The notes beneath the pieces were generated by a model. That model made no database searches and was not told the DNA's origin. It saw only the letters and a list, made by a program, of their open reading frames with translations. Both the position numbers and the translations under genes were made by a program. 64,000 nt of DNA from Desulforamulus aeronauticus DSM 10349 (lineage in GTDB: Bacteria > Bacillota > Desulfotomaculia > Desulfotomaculales > Desulfotomaculaceae), in contig NZ_FRAR01000017.1 of the NCBI RefSeq assembly GCF_900142375.1, positions 1 through 64,000 on the forward strand, written 5' to 3'. Position 1 is the first letter of the stretch; each line of letters opens with the position of its first letter. Below, one piece after another: positions 43,096 to 52,311 of the stretch.

Positions 43096-44058
43096 TTATT
43101 TAGCCCTATCCTTTAAAGCCTTGCCGTTCATGTAATCGCATTTTTTACCCTGCCAGGTGTCTTTTTCCTCCAAGCTATTTTCGATACTTTGTTTAATCTT
43201 CCACCAACTGGTACTCCAATTGGCAAAAAGCTGGTGCTCCTGGGGTCCTTTGCCCACCAGACGCTGTACCACAATATCCGGATGAAGGTATTCCAAAAAG
43301 GTAATCATTCGGTTAGTGTATTCTTCCAGTGAGATAATCTTGAATTCCTGCCTTTCATACATATCAGCCAGGAGAGTTCCCTTTACCACGTAGAGGGAGT
43401 GCAGTTTAACATAATCGATGCCCAGGACAGAAAGGATTTTGGCATTTTCTTTGACATCCAGCAGGTTATCCCAGGGTAAATTTAAAATAATATGGGTACA
43501 GATTTCAAAGTTTCTTTGCTTAATTCGCTGCACGGCATCTATAAATTCCGCCAGAGTGTGACCACGGTTTACTCTCGTCAGGGTGTGATAATTCACCGTT
43601 TGCAGACCCAACTCAATATTAATATCGAGGCCATATTCTTTTTGCAGCTCCACTAGAAAATCCAGGTAGGCATCGTTAATGCAATCCGGCCTGGTGGAAA
43701 TGGAAATGCCCACAATATCCTCCTGAGAGGCGGCAGCTACCATGTTTTCTTTAAACTGCTCCAGGGGCAAGTAGGTGTTAGTGAAGGCTTGAAAATAAAC
43801 AATAAATTTTTTAGCATGAAAGCGTTTAATAAAAAAGTCCCGGTTTTTTTCGATCTGTTGTTGAATATCCAGAGTGTTTGGCAGGCATTCAAAACCAGCC
43901 CCTGCTTCATCACAGAAAATACACCCACCCTTACCCACCGTGCCATCTCGATTCGGGCAGGTGCCCGGTAAATTAACGGGTAATTTATAAACCTTTTGTC
44001 CAAACTTTTTCACCAAATGATCGGAGTATTGGCGATAGCGGGTTGATTTCCCTTGCAT
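43096..44058 (-). CDS. TIGR01212 (YhcC/YtqA-like) radical SAM protein
   Basis: A 320-residue radical SAM protein. The cluster motif differs from CxxxCxxC, as expected for this family: the Cys of LPGTCPNRDG, then GGCIFCD. Other family parts are ISTRPDCINDAYLDFL, IELGLQTVNYHTLTRVNRGH and HIILNLPWDN. Its reaction and partner are not known to me; a tRNA or ribosome modification role has been suggested for relatives. Monocistronic. The start at 44058 has AGGGGTGAGTCT upstream. Confidence 0.88.
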   Translation of the reverse strand: MQGKSTRYRQYSDHLVKKFGQKVYKLPVNLPGTCPNRDGTVGKGGCIFCDEAGAGFECLPNTLDIQQQIEKNRDFFIKRFHAKKFIVYFQAFTNTYLPLEQFKENMVAAASQEDIVGISISTRPDCINDAYLDFLVELQKEYGLDINIELGLQTVNYHTLTRVNRGHTLAEFIDAVQRIKQRNFEICTHIILNLPWDNLLDVKENAKILSVLGIDYVKLHSLYVVKGTLLADMYERQEFKIISLEEYTNRMITFLEYLHPDIVVQRLVGKGPQEHQLFANWSTSWWKIKQSIENSLEEKDTWQGKKCDYMNGKALKDRAK

Positions 44059-44199
44059 AGACTCACCCCTAATTTCGTACTTACCACTTCTCGCATTTCA
44101 AAAGTATATCACAGAGGATTTATTCTCAACAACCGCGTATTCTTTAGGCCATAGCCTAAAGGTCACGGGTAAGTAAACAAGCTAAGTTTTTCTAATCTA

Positions 44200-44228
44200 C
44201 CCACCACACATTACTGGTGGGATTTCTT
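44200..44228. terminator. Small hairpin with short T-rich tail
   Basis: CCCACC and GGTGGG with a 10-nt loop, then ATTTCTT. It lies in the 272-nt spacer between the divergent radical SAM and sigma genes and could protect the sigma gene from upstream transcription. Confidence 0.4.
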
Positions 44229-44330
44229 ATGTATCTGGTCTGATAAAATTAAGATACTTTTTATCAAAAGTTTTAAGAGAAATTGTAGGTAGAGAACGTA
44301 GTATTTTATGAAAGACCAGGAGGTGAACAA

Positions 44331-44876
44331 ATGAACTTTTCAGAGAATGAGCTCATATCTGAAATAAAAAAACGAAACTTAAACGCTTATGGTCTCTTAA
44401 TCAAAGAGTATACCAAGCCTGTTTATTATTTGACCTATAACATTTTAAATATCGGCAACAGTAAAGAAGACATAGAAGAGTGTGTAGCCGACGTATTTTT
44501 GGAGGTCTGGCAAAAAATCAACGAATTTGACAGTGAGAGAAGCAATTTCAAAACCTGGATTTTAATCCTTACAAAATATAAGGCCCTTACCTATAAGCGC
44601 AAGCTTAAAAAAAATCAGGTTGAAAATATTGATGATTACCTGCTTGAGGAACCTGATACTGTTGAAAAACAGATTATCGACAGAGAAACACAAAAAAAGC
44701 TGCTGGAAACCATTAATAGCTTTAATAAAACCGACAAGGAACTTTTTATCCGCAGGTATTTTTATAACGAAAAAATTAACGATATTATGCAATCTTTGGG
44801 GTTAAGCCGTTCGGCAATAGACAACAGGCTCTTACGGGGCAGGAGGATCATCAAGGAGGTGTTATCTTATGACTGA
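44331..44876 (+). CDS. ECF-type sigma factor (second)
   Basis: A 181-residue sigma-70 factor with region 2 at about 18-90 (LIKEYTKPVYYLTYNIL, VADVFLEVWQKI, NFKTWILILTKYKALTYKR) and region 4 at about 120-175 (FNKTDKELFIRRYF, IMQSLGLSRSAIDNRLLRGRR). AT-rich and Lys-rich compared with its neighbours. ATG 44331 follows AGGAGGTGAACAA. The stop overlaps the next gene by 8 nt, and that gene encodes a single-pass membrane protein, so the two form a sigma/anti-sigma pair. Confidence 0.9.
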   Translation: MNFSENELISEIKKRNLNAYGLLIKEYTKPVYYLTYNILNIGNSKEDIEECVADVFLEVWQKINEFDSERSNFKTWILILTKYKALTYKRKLKKNQVENIDDYLLEEPDTVEKQIIDRETQKKLLETINSFNKTDKELFIRRYFYNEKINDIMQSLGLSRSAIDNRLLRGRRIIKEVLSYD

Positions 44877-46185
44877 AAAGCAAATTCATACGCTAATGCA
44901 AAATCTTGATCATGATTTACTGGACAAGGAATTGGATGATTTAATGAACGGCATGGAAATTGATCTGGATTCTATTACCCAAAAAGCATTCACGAAGTTA
45001 AAAAAGGAGCGGTCAAAAATGAAAAGAAAAAGAATTTATCCCTTTGTGGCAGCGTCTTTAATTGCCTTTGTCGGTATATCCAACGTCTATGCTGCGGAGA
45101 TTTCAGACTTTGTCGGATCTTTTTTCAATCAAAGGGCAATCTACTCAACGGTTGTAGACGGCAGCGCCTACTATCTGAAATCTCCCCTGCAATTGGAAAA
45201 GGAAAGTAAACTGGAGAATGTTATTTTTACCAAGGACAGGCTAGAGATGGGTTTAACTTTTCCTTTAACAGAAGATAAGCTGCCAGAAATATCGGTTGCC
45301 ACGGCAAACGGCACCCTCTATAAACCGGGCGGTTACAGTTACGACAATGATCATTTGCTGCTCAGTTTTTGGAATGAAGCGGAGCAAAATTACAGCTTCT
45401 CACCAACGAAGGAATTGAAATTGATGATTGGAGAAAAAAGTTATAGTATCCATTTGGCGGAGGGTGAACCCGTAGTTGGCAGCGGTGAGATTAAACCTGC
45501 CGAACAAACGAATATTGCTTGGGTAAATGTTGGTTATAAAAAGACTGACCGGGGTGTGCAGATCTTAACAAGTTTTACTGACAAGGACTTGAAGCTGGTA
45601 AACATTGGCGAACCGACTCAAAAAACGGTGACACAAACCTTTAAAAATGAAAATGGCATCACAACGAGTGGGACTTCTGCAATGACTAAGCCCCTCCTTG
45701 GTTATGACCAGGAGAAAAACGTTTATACTTACAACCAGGCTAAAAATACGGTTGGCAGACCCATTACCCAATTTGAAGCCGAGGCTTCTGCCAACAAAGA
45801 AATTGAATTAAAGATACCAAGCTTGCTGGTTGGTTATGAAAGGGACTTTGGCAATTTTGATGTGGCAATTCCGGAGTTGAACGAAGAAAAAAGAATTGAC
45901 CGGGAAATTGACCTGAAATTGCAAAAAATAGTTCTCCAAAGCATTAAACGAACCTCTGCCACAACAGCCGAATTAAAATTCGCTTTGAACACGGGAAACA
46001 CAGCAGAGGTTGCTGTTAGGGAGGTCAACCTCTACAGTAAAGATGTGCAAAGTGGTGACAGCACTTGGCAAGATGATGTTTGTACAATGCGTATCAGTTT
46101 TGACGAAAAATTACAAAATGCAAAGTTCAATGTGAGCTGGCCGAACTTTGTGGTAAACGGTCATTGGACCCTGAAAATTAACTAA
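44869..46185 (+). CDS. DUF4179/DUF5643-type membrane protein, probable anti-sigma factor
   Basis: A 438-residue protein. The first 45 residues are a helical cytoplasmic part (LLDKELDDLMNGMEID), a membrane helix follows at about 53-75 (IYPFVAASLIAFVGISNVYA), and the outer part begins with a DUF4179-like segment and continues as beta-rich Ig-like domains. Many Firmicute proteins with this plan are coded after an ECF sigma gene and restrain it. The signal sensed is unknown. It overlaps the sigma gene by 8 nt. Confidence 0.78.
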   Translation: MTEKQIHTLMQNLDHDLLDKELDDLMNGMEIDLDSITQKAFTKLKKERSKMKRKRIYPFVAASLIAFVGISNVYAAEISDFVGSFFNQRAIYSTVVDGSAYYLKSPLQLEKESKLENVIFTKDRLEMGLTFPLTEDKLPEISVATANGTLYKPGGYSYDNDHLLLSFWNEAEQNYSFSPTKELKLMIGEKSYSIHLAEGEPVVGSGEIKPAEQTNIAWVNVGYKKTDRGVQILTSFTDKDLKLVNIGEPTQKTVTQTFKNENGITTSGTSAMTKPLLGYDQEKNVYTYNQAKNTVGRPITQFEAEASANKEIELKIPSLLVGYERDFGNFDVAIPELNEEKRIDREIDLKLQKIVLQSIKRTSATTAELKFALNTGNTAEVAVREVNLYSKDVQSGDSTWQDDVCTMRISFDEKLQNAKFNVSWPNFVVNGHWTLKIN

Positions 46186-46197
46186 TAGTTTATCGTA

Positions 46198-46231
46198 GAA
46201 GCCGATTGCATTTTGCAATTGGCTTCTTGTC
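46198..46231 (+). terminator. Intrinsic terminator of the sigma/anti-sigma pair
   Basis: GAAGCCGATTGCA and TGCAATTGGCTTC with a two-base loop; the tail TTGTC is weak. Confidence 0.7.
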
Positions 46232-46353
46232 ATGTGTGCCCGATATGGGCGAATTTGTTCCATCTTCAGAAAATATAAAATTTCTGTCGCCTTCTGGCAG
46301 GAGGTGTTTTAATTTAATAGTATATATGAAGAAAAGGTTAGTGGAGGAAACTT

Positions 46354-48732
46354 ATGAAACTTGAACATACCATTGTCAGTGTAAATCGGTTACGACGTCG
46401 CTGCCTGCCGGAGGAACTACAATTTTGTGAAAGTTCGGCAGATGTGCCGCCCCTCAAAGATTTTATTGGTCAGGAAAGGGCGGTTCGAGCCATGCAATTT
46501 GGCCTTACGATGAAGGCATATGGCTATAATATTTTTGTGGCGGGCCCTGTGGGTACTGGCAAGACTACTTATACCCAAACCGTGGTTGCCCAGGCTGCGG
46601 CCAAGGGGGAAGTGCCGGGAGATTGGTGCTTGATTTATAATTTTCAAAATCCGGATGTTCCTTTGGCGGTGACTCTTCCTGCCGGCATGGGAGCTACGTT
46701 TAAGCAAGATATGTCTGACTTTACCATGGAAATAAAAGCGACCTTGGCCAAGTTGTTTGAGGGGAAGGAGTATAGTCAGAGAAAAAGTGCCATTGCTCAG
46801 GAAGTAAATAAAAAAATAGATGACAGTTTGGCCAAGCTAAAGGAGGATGCCCAGGCTGCCAGCTTTTTAATGAAAACCACCGAGCAGGGAATTTTCTTTG
46901 TTCCCCTACAAGAAGATAAACCTCTATCCAAGGAACAATACGAAGCCTTAGCTGCAGAAGAAAAAGAAAAACTGGAACTGGCCTTAAAGGAACTTCAGAA
47001 CCGCACCGAGGAAATTGCCTACAGCGGCAAAATGTTAGAAAAAGAAGCAGAACAGGTAGTTCGTGAATTAGATCTGAAGTTGGTTCAGGAAAACATTTGC
47101 CCATTGGCTGAAAAGCTACAAAAGAAATATGAAGATATTCCCAGAATCCAGCTTTTCCTTACCGGATTGGTGGAGGACATTACCCGTTATATCAATTGTC
47201 TGGCTGATGAAGAAAGCACAGATAAGGACAGCCTGTATGAAGACTTGTATAAAAAGTACCGAGTCAATTTGTTAGTGAATAATAAGGATACTCTGGGTGC
47301 ACCGGTGGTGGTGGAAACCAATCCTCATTACTATAATCTATTTGGCAAGATTGAATATCGCAGCCAGATGGGTTCTGTGAATACTGATTTAACGATGATT
47401 AAACCGGGTTCCCTGCATCGTGCCAATGGCGGCTATCTGATCCTGCAAGCCAAAGATCTGCTGGCAGATGCTAATTGTTGGGAGGCTTTAAAGAAAGCGC
47501 TGAAAACCCACCAGATATTGATAGAAAACATAGGTGAGCAGTTTCGTTCCGTGCCTACCATTAGCTTACATCCCGAGCCCATCCCCTTACAGGTTAAAGT
47601 GATTCTGATTGGCTCACCGAAAATCTACCACTTGCTGCAGCAGGTTGACGAAGACTTTGCCAAGTACTTTAAGGTGATGGTGGATTTTGAGGTAGTGATG
47701 CCCCGCACGCCGGAAAATTTAAAGAACTATGTAGCTTTTATTGGTTCGGTCTGCAGCCGGGAAAAACTACCTCATTTTGATAGTTCCGCTTTGACAGAAA
47801 TGGTCGAGTACGGTTCACGCTTAGCCGGTAATCAGCATAAACTGTCTACTCAATTTAATGAAGTGGTGGAAATTATTCTGGAAGCAGCTTCCTGGGCCCA
47901 GACCGTAGATGCCAAGTTAGTAAGCGGTGAACATGTACGCCAGGCCATTCAAGAAAAAATATACCGCTCCCGGCGGGTGGAGGAACGCTTGCAGGAATTA
48001 ATTCTCCGGGGCAAAATACTGGTGGATACTACCGGGACGGTTGTGGGGCAAATTAATGGTTTGGCGGTGTTAGATGTAGGAAATTACGCCTTTGGTAAAC
48101 CCTCTCGCATTACTGCTAAAACCTACATGGGTCAAGAGGGGCTGGTAAATATCGAGCGGGAGACCGAAATGAGCGGTAGTATTCACGCGAAAGGGGTATT
48201 AACCGTAACGGGTTTTCTGGGGCATATGTTTGCCCAAGATAAACCTCTTAGCTTATCGGCCCGGATTACCTTTGAGCAACTCTATGATGGGGTAGAGGGA
48301 GATAGTGCCTCCAGCGCAGAGCTCTATGCCTTGCTTTCCAGCCTTTCCGGGGTGCCTATTAAGCAGTGTTTGGCGGTAACCGGTTCGGTGAACCAAAATG
48401 GTGAGATTCAACCTATCGGAGGTGTTACCGAAAAAATTGAAGGTTTCTTTGAGGTCTGTCAGGCCAGAGGGTTAACCGGAGAGCAGGGAGTCATTATCCC
48501 GATCCAAAATGTGGACAATATGATGCTCAGCCATGAAGTGGTAGAAGCAGTGGAAAGGGGATTGTTCCATATTTATGCTATCTCTCAGGTGGAAGAAGGT
48601 ATTGAATTACTGACCGGTATGCCCGCGGGTGAGCACTTACCCAAGGGAGGGTATCCGGAAAATACCATCTTCCATTTAGCGGATCAGAAATTACAGCACT
48701 TTACCGAGGGGCTTAATCAATATAGCAAATAA
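46354..48732 (+). CDS. LonB-like ATP-dependent protease (AAA_32/Lon family)
   Basis: A 792-residue Lon-family protease. Residues about 40-75 hold FIGQERAVRAMQFG and Walker A GPVGTGKTTY; a coiled-coil-rich insertion follows (about 120-260), then the AAA core with LHRANGGYLILQAKDLL, and the Lon protease domain at about 560-770. The Ser-Lys dyad lies in VEGDSASSAELYALLSSLS and VTEKIEGFFEVC. It degrades misfolded or regulatory proteins in the cytoplasm, driven by ATP. Distinct from classical LonA by lacking the LAN domain. ATG 46354 follows GGAGGAAACTT. Monocistronic. Confidence 0.92.
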   Translation: MKLEHTIVSVNRLRRRCLPEELQFCESSADVPPLKDFIGQERAVRAMQFGLTMKAYGYNIFVAGPVGTGKTTYTQTVVAQAAAKGEVPGDWCLIYNFQNPDVPLAVTLPAGMGATFKQDMSDFTMEIKATLAKLFEGKEYSQRKSAIAQEVNKKIDDSLAKLKEDAQAASFLMKTTEQGIFFVPLQEDKPLSKEQYEALAAEEKEKLELALKELQNRTEEIAYSGKMLEKEAEQVVRELDLKLVQENICPLAEKLQKKYEDIPRIQLFLTGLVEDITRYINCLADEESTDKDSLYEDLYKKYRVNLLVNNKDTLGAPVVVETNPHYYNLFGKIEYRSQMGSVNTDLTMIKPGSLHRANGGYLILQAKDLLADANCWEALKKALKTHQILIENIGEQFRSVPTISLHPEPIPLQVKVILIGSPKIYHLLQQVDEDFAKYFKVMVDFEVVMPRTPENLKNYVAFIGSVCSREKLPHFDSSALTEMVEYGSRLAGNQHKLSTQFNEVVEIILEAASWAQTVDAKLVSGEHVRQAIQEKIYRSRRVEERLQELILRGKILVDTTGTVVGQINGLAVLDVGNYAFGKPSRITAKTYMGQEGLVNIERETEMSGSIHAKGVLTVTGFLGHMFAQDKPLSLSARITFEQLYDGVEGDSASSAELYALLSSLSGVPIKQCLAVTGSVNQNGEIQPIGGVTEKIEGFFEVCQARGLTGEQGVIIPIQNVDNMMLSHEVVEAVERGLFHIYAISQVEEGIELLTGMPAGEHLPKGGYPENTIFHLADQKLQHFTEGLNQYSK

Positions 48733-48737
48733 TAAGA

Positions 48738-48780
48738 AACGGGAATGCACAGCTAAAAACACTGTGCATTCCCGTTTTTT
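48738..48780 (+). terminator. Intrinsic terminator of the Lon-like gene
   Basis: AACGGGAATGCACAG and CTGTGCATTCCCGTT form a perfect 15-bp stem with TTTT following. Confidence 0.9.
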
Positions 48781-48856
48781 GGGACAAATCACATCTTTAG
48801 GAACGATATCATATTTTATACAAACTTTGTTACATGTGATGTAAAGGAGGGGTATT

Positions 48857-49792
48857 ATGGCAATTCTTCGAGTTCCTGAGGAATTTTGTACCATACAAGA
48901 GGCGGTTAACACTGCCAACCCAGGGGATGTCATTCTGGTAGAGGAAGGAATTTATCCGGAACAGGTTCTCATTACTAAAAATAATATTCGTTTGGTGGCT
49001 AGATGCAGGAATGCCGTGCTGGATGGTAACTCTCTCTTGGATTTTGGGTTTCTGTTAAACAATGTCTCGGGTGTACAAGTTAGAGATTTTATGATCAAGA
49101 ATTATGATATGGCAGGGGTTTATTTGAATGGTGGGCAAGCTAACAGGGTAATCCATAACAATATCATCAATAACGACCTGGCAGGAATTATTCTTAACAA
49201 ATCCTGCAGAAATATGATTTCTGAGAATAATGTTAGTCAAAATGATTTGGGAATCTTGGCTACAGAGGCCCATCATAATTGGTTCGTGAGAAATTGCGCC
49301 TGTCAGAACTCCCAAAGTGGTATTTTTTTAGGCTCTGGAGCTACCGGCAGTAACGATAATGCTTTGATTAACAATCATGCAAGCTATAATGAGAGCATTG
49401 GCATACTGGCAATGGGGGGGAATAATCTGCTGCTGCAAAATCAGGTCACCAGAAATCAGGTAGGGATTTTAATAGAAGATAACAATAATATACTTCAAGG
49501 AAATATTGTGAAAAGAAATGAATGTGGGGCGGTAGTAGCCGTTAGTTCGGAGAACCTTTATCTAGCTAATAATGTAATTCGCCAAAACTGTGGAACCGGT
49601 ATCGAACTGGTAAATAACCAATTCGGTATTATCGAAGAAAATAAAATTATCCGGAATAAAGATTTTGCTATTAAAGGCTCTGTTGCCTCGGCGTCTAACA
49701 CCATTATCAGAAACCAGCTTCGCTTAAATTCGCCGGGCAATATTGATCTGATAAATCCCGATAATAATGTAATAAACTCTTGTCTGTTCTAA
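48857..49792 (+). CDS. Right-handed parallel beta-helix protein (NosD/pectate-lyase-like)
   Basis: A 311-residue protein made of repeated beta-helix coils with an Asn ladder: NNVSGVQVRDF, NRVIHNNIINNDLAGIIL, NMISENNVSQNDLGIL, NLLLQNQVTRNQVGILI and NNILQGNIVKRNECGAV. The start (ILRVPEEFCTIQEAVNTA) is the usual cap. There is no signal peptide, so it may be cytoplasmic or a spore-surface protein. The fold often binds or cleaves polysaccharides, but no catalytic motif is identifiable. Start after GTAAAGGAGGGGTATT. A 48-residue gene follows after 25 nt. Confidence 0.85.
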   Translation: MAILRVPEEFCTIQEAVNTANPGDVILVEEGIYPEQVLITKNNIRLVARCRNAVLDGNSLLDFGFLLNNVSGVQVRDFMIKNYDMAGVYLNGGQANRVIHNNIINNDLAGIILNKSCRNMISENNVSQNDLGILATEAHHNWFVRNCACQNSQSGIFLGSGATGSNDNALINNHASYNESIGILAMGGNNLLLQNQVTRNQVGILIEDNNNILQGNIVKRNECGAVVAVSSENLYLANNVIRQNCGTGIELVNNQFGIIEENKIIRNKDFAIKGSVASASNTIIRNQLRLNSPGNIDLINPDNNVINSCLF

Positions 49793-49817
49793 CTAAAGAA
49801 GAAAAGGGGGGACCTTG

Positions 49818-49964
49818 ATGAATCAAGATTTCTATGATGGCCTGTTAAAGCCCTACCAAGAGGGAATGAATAAGCTTAAAGGGAAACAGGAATTGCCCCA
49901 GATTGTCATGGATAACTACAAGGTAGTTATTGGCAAGTTAGAGCAGAAGCAAAAGAATAAATAG
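49818..49964 (+). CDS. Small 48-residue helical protein, unknown
   Basis: A short frame with a good ribosome site (AAAAGGGGGGACCTTG before ATG 49818). The 48 residues are charged and helical (DFYDGLLKPYQEGMNKL, then MDNYKVVIGKLEQKQ). I recognise no family. It lies 25 nt after the beta-helix gene and before a terminator, so the two probably form an operon. Confidence 0.62.
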   Translation: MNQDFYDGLLKPYQEGMNKLKGKQELPQIVMDNYKVVIGKLEQKQKNK

Positions 49965-49994
49965 AGTAAGCACAAAATGGGTTAAGACGATCAA

Positions 49995-50030
49995 TGTACA
50001 GCTAGAATGTTTCCAGCTGTACATTTTATT
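49995..50030 (+). terminator. Intrinsic terminator
   Basis: TGTACAGCT and AGCTGTACA enclose an 11-nt loop, followed by TTTTATTATT. Confidence 0.8.
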
Positions 50031-50137
50031 ATTTGGCAAAAATTAGTATAATGAAAATCATGACCAAAGGCGAAAGTCAAGTGAACTGGATATAACGAGA
50101 AAAATGTTACTAAGAATATCAATATAGGAACGGGGTA

Positions 50138-51433
50138 ATGAAACTGGGACACATAGAAAACTCAGATCGTGAGTACCAACTGTTACAAAGGCGCTTGGAT
50201 CATTGTATTGAGGGAGCACCGGCTTCGCCGGTATTTCTCAATATATTAAAAATGCTTTTTACCCAGTCAGAGGCGAATTTGGCCAGGCAGATCCCCCTCA
50301 GACCTACTCTCCTGCCGGTTCTTGCCAAGAAAGTCGGCATGCCTTTAGATGAGTTAGCAGGCAAAATCAGTGAAATGGCTCAGCGGGGCTTGGTTTTTGA
50401 TGCGGAGCACAAGGGACAGCGTTACGTAGTACTGGCACCAGTGGTGCTTGGATTTTTTGAATTCACCTTTATGCGTACCCGGGACAACCTGCCCATGGCA
50501 GAGTTGGCCAAACTTTTTGACCAATACATGATGCAGGATGATAAATTCGCCCACGCTGTTTTCGCAGGTTCTACACAAATTGGTAGATCGCTGGTGAGGG
50601 AAGAGGCTTTGCCGGAAAGTAATTATTCCGAGATTTTGGATTGGGAGCGGGCCAGCTATGTTGTTGAGTCGGCTAGCCGGGTGGGACTTTCCCTTTGTGC
50701 CTGCCGCCATAAGGCCGAACACCTGGGGAAAGCCTGTGATAAACCGCAGCAGACCTGCCTTACCCTCAATAACGGAGCAAATATATTAATTCAAAATGGC
50801 CTTGCGGAAGAAATTGACAAGACCAAAGCATTGCGTATCTTGCAGCAGTGTAAGGAACAGGGATTGGCTCAGACCGCTGATAACGTACAAAGAAATGTTG
50901 GTTACATCTGCAATTGCTGTGGTTGCTGCTGCGGTATGTTTAAGGCCATGAAAACCTTTTCTCTGAACAAAGCTATTGTGTCTTCCAACTGGGTAATGCA
51001 TATTGACCAAGCCAAATGTACTGGCTGTGGTGCCTGTACCAGGGTATGCCCTTTGGCAATTATCTCTCTCAAAGAAGAGCTCTTAGGAGATAAGAAGAGA
51101 AAGAAGGCCTACTGTGCCGAGGATATTTGTTTGGGCTGTGGGGTATGTTATTCCTCCTGCAAATTCGCTGCGATTTCCCTAAAACCACGCAGCCAGCGGG
51201 TGTTAACCCCGGAAACCACCTTCGATAAAATTATTCTGATGGCCATCGAACGGGGCAAACTCACCAACCTGATTTTTGATGATCCCAGCCGTCTAAGTCA
51301 CCGGGCCTTGGGGCGGGTGATGAACCTCATCGAAAAATCTCCACCGGTAAAAGCAGTAATGTCTTCTCAGTCGGTGAAATCAGTTTTTCTCAATACCATC
51401 CTGGCAAAAGTAAAGAAGCTGGCGGATGATTAA
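50138..51433 (+). CDS. Winged-helix-like and dicluster ferredoxin protein with extra Cys cluster
   Basis: A 431-residue cytoplasmic protein. Residues about 20-110 look like a winged-helix domain (LARQIPLRPTLLPVLAKKVGMP, EMAQRGLVFD). About residue 190 begins a Cys-rich part (CACRHK, then CDKPQQTC and GYICNCCGCCCGMFKAMK), and about 290-350 a typical two-cluster ferredoxin (CTGCGACTRVCP and CLGCGVCYSSCK). Relatives in sulfate reducers and methanogens are described only as 4Fe-4S proteins. The mixture suggests a redox sensor or electron carrier with several clusters. Its 3' end overlaps the long frame of the RAYT gene but not its likely true start. Confidence 0.82.
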   Translation: MKLGHIENSDREYQLLQRRLDHCIEGAPASPVFLNILKMLFTQSEANLARQIPLRPTLLPVLAKKVGMPLDELAGKISEMAQRGLVFDAEHKGQRYVVLAPVVLGFFEFTFMRTRDNLPMAELAKLFDQYMMQDDKFAHAVFAGSTQIGRSLVREEALPESNYSEILDWERASYVVESASRVGLSLCACRHKAEHLGKACDKPQQTCLTLNNGANILIQNGLAEEIDKTKALRILQQCKEQGLAQTADNVQRNVGYICNCCGCCCGMFKAMKTFSLNKAIVSSNWVMHIDQAKCTGCGACTRVCPLAIISLKEELLGDKKRKKAYCAEDICLGCGVCYSSCKFAAISLKPRSQRVLTPETTFDKIILMAIERGKLTNLIFDDPSRLSHRALGRVMNLIEKSPPVKAVMSSQSVKSVFLNTILAKVKKLADD

Positions 51434-51446
51434 TGAGGAAACACAA

Positions 51447-51468
51447 GGAAACACAAGGGGACGGTTCT
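51447..51468. repeat. Left flank of RAYT element: tandem ACACAAGG and inverted-repeat arm
   Basis: GGAAACACAA is repeated in tandem (about 51437-51456) and runs into GGGGACGGTTCT at 51457-51468, the left arm matching the right arm at 52312-52323. Confidence 0.7.
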
Positions 51469-51527
51469 GCCGTGCTAAGGTAAAAAACATGGTAGAATCA
51501 AAGAAAAAAGAAGGGACGTGTGAAACC

Positions 51528-52298
51528 GTGCCCAGGAAGCCAAGAGAGAAGAGTGAAACAGGAATCTACCATGTTATAGTAAGGGGAATCGGCCAGCAGG
51601 ATATTTTTTACGAAGAAGATGATTTTCAGAGATATCTGGAAACTGCAAAAAAGGTATCCCGGGAAAGCGGGGTAAGTGTACTTGGGTATTGCTTGATGAC
51701 TAATCACGTTCATTTATTGTTAAAAGAAGAAGATGGTGACATCTCAGTGTTTATGAAACGCTTGGGTGTAAGTTACGCCTACTGGTACAACTGGAAATAT
51801 GAAAGAATGGGGCATGTCTTCCAAGATCGCTTTAAAAGTGAAGCCGTAAAGGACGACGCATACTTACTGACTGTCATTCGCTATATCCACCAAAATCCCG
51901 TCAAAGCATGCATCATCAACAAGCCGGAAAAATATGAATGGAGCAGTTGCGCTGCCTATTATAAAGCTGATCAAAATGCAGCTACCTTTCCTGATACCCG
52001 TTTAATCCTAGGCATTGTACATAAGGAACAAAAAAGAGCTATTGAAGAGTTTAAAAAGTATACAGCAGAGGATAATGAAGACCGCTGTCTGGATTGTGAT
52101 AAAAGCAAACGAATCAGCGAAAGCGAAGCATATGAAAGAGCCAAGGAAATAATGAATGGTAAGCCGGTAACAGCTTTACAGACCATGGATCAAGATGCAC
52201 GAAACAAAATACTGAGTTGTTTAAGAAAAGATGGAGTAAGCCTGCGGCAAATATGCAGGATAACCGGATTACCATTTCACATTGTCCGAAAGGCTTAG
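51528..52298 (+). CDS. REP-associated tyrosine transposase (RAYT, TnpA-REP family)
   Basis: A 256-residue Y1/TnpA-REP protein, a single-strand DNA transposase that acts on palindromic repeats and is usually resident rather than mobile. The metal-binding HUH motif is TNHVHLLL, and the helix with catalytic Tyr is VIRYIHQNPVKAC. C-terminal to it lie the EWSSCAAYY helix and a helix-turn-helix-like end (LRKDGVSLRQICRITGLP) similar to the DnaA-C domain. GTG 51528 follows AAGGGA at long spacing; ATG 51489 is an alternative. The gene is flanked by inverted GGGGACGGTTCT/AGAACCGTCCCC copies, probably its own recognition sites. Confidence 0.88.
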   Translation: MPRKPREKSETGIYHVIVRGIGQQDIFYEEDDFQRYLETAKKVSRESGVSVLGYCLMTNHVHLLLKEEDGDISVFMKRLGVSYAYWYNWKYERMGHVFQDRFKSEAVKDDAYLLTVIRYIHQNPVKACIINKPEKYEWSSCAAYYKADQNAATFPDTRLILGIVHKEQKRAIEEFKKYTAEDNEDRCLDCDKSKRISESEAYERAKEIMNGKPVTALQTMDQDARNKILSCLRKDGVSLRQICRITGLPFHIVRKA

Positions 52299-52311
52299 AA
52301 GTTGACACAAA

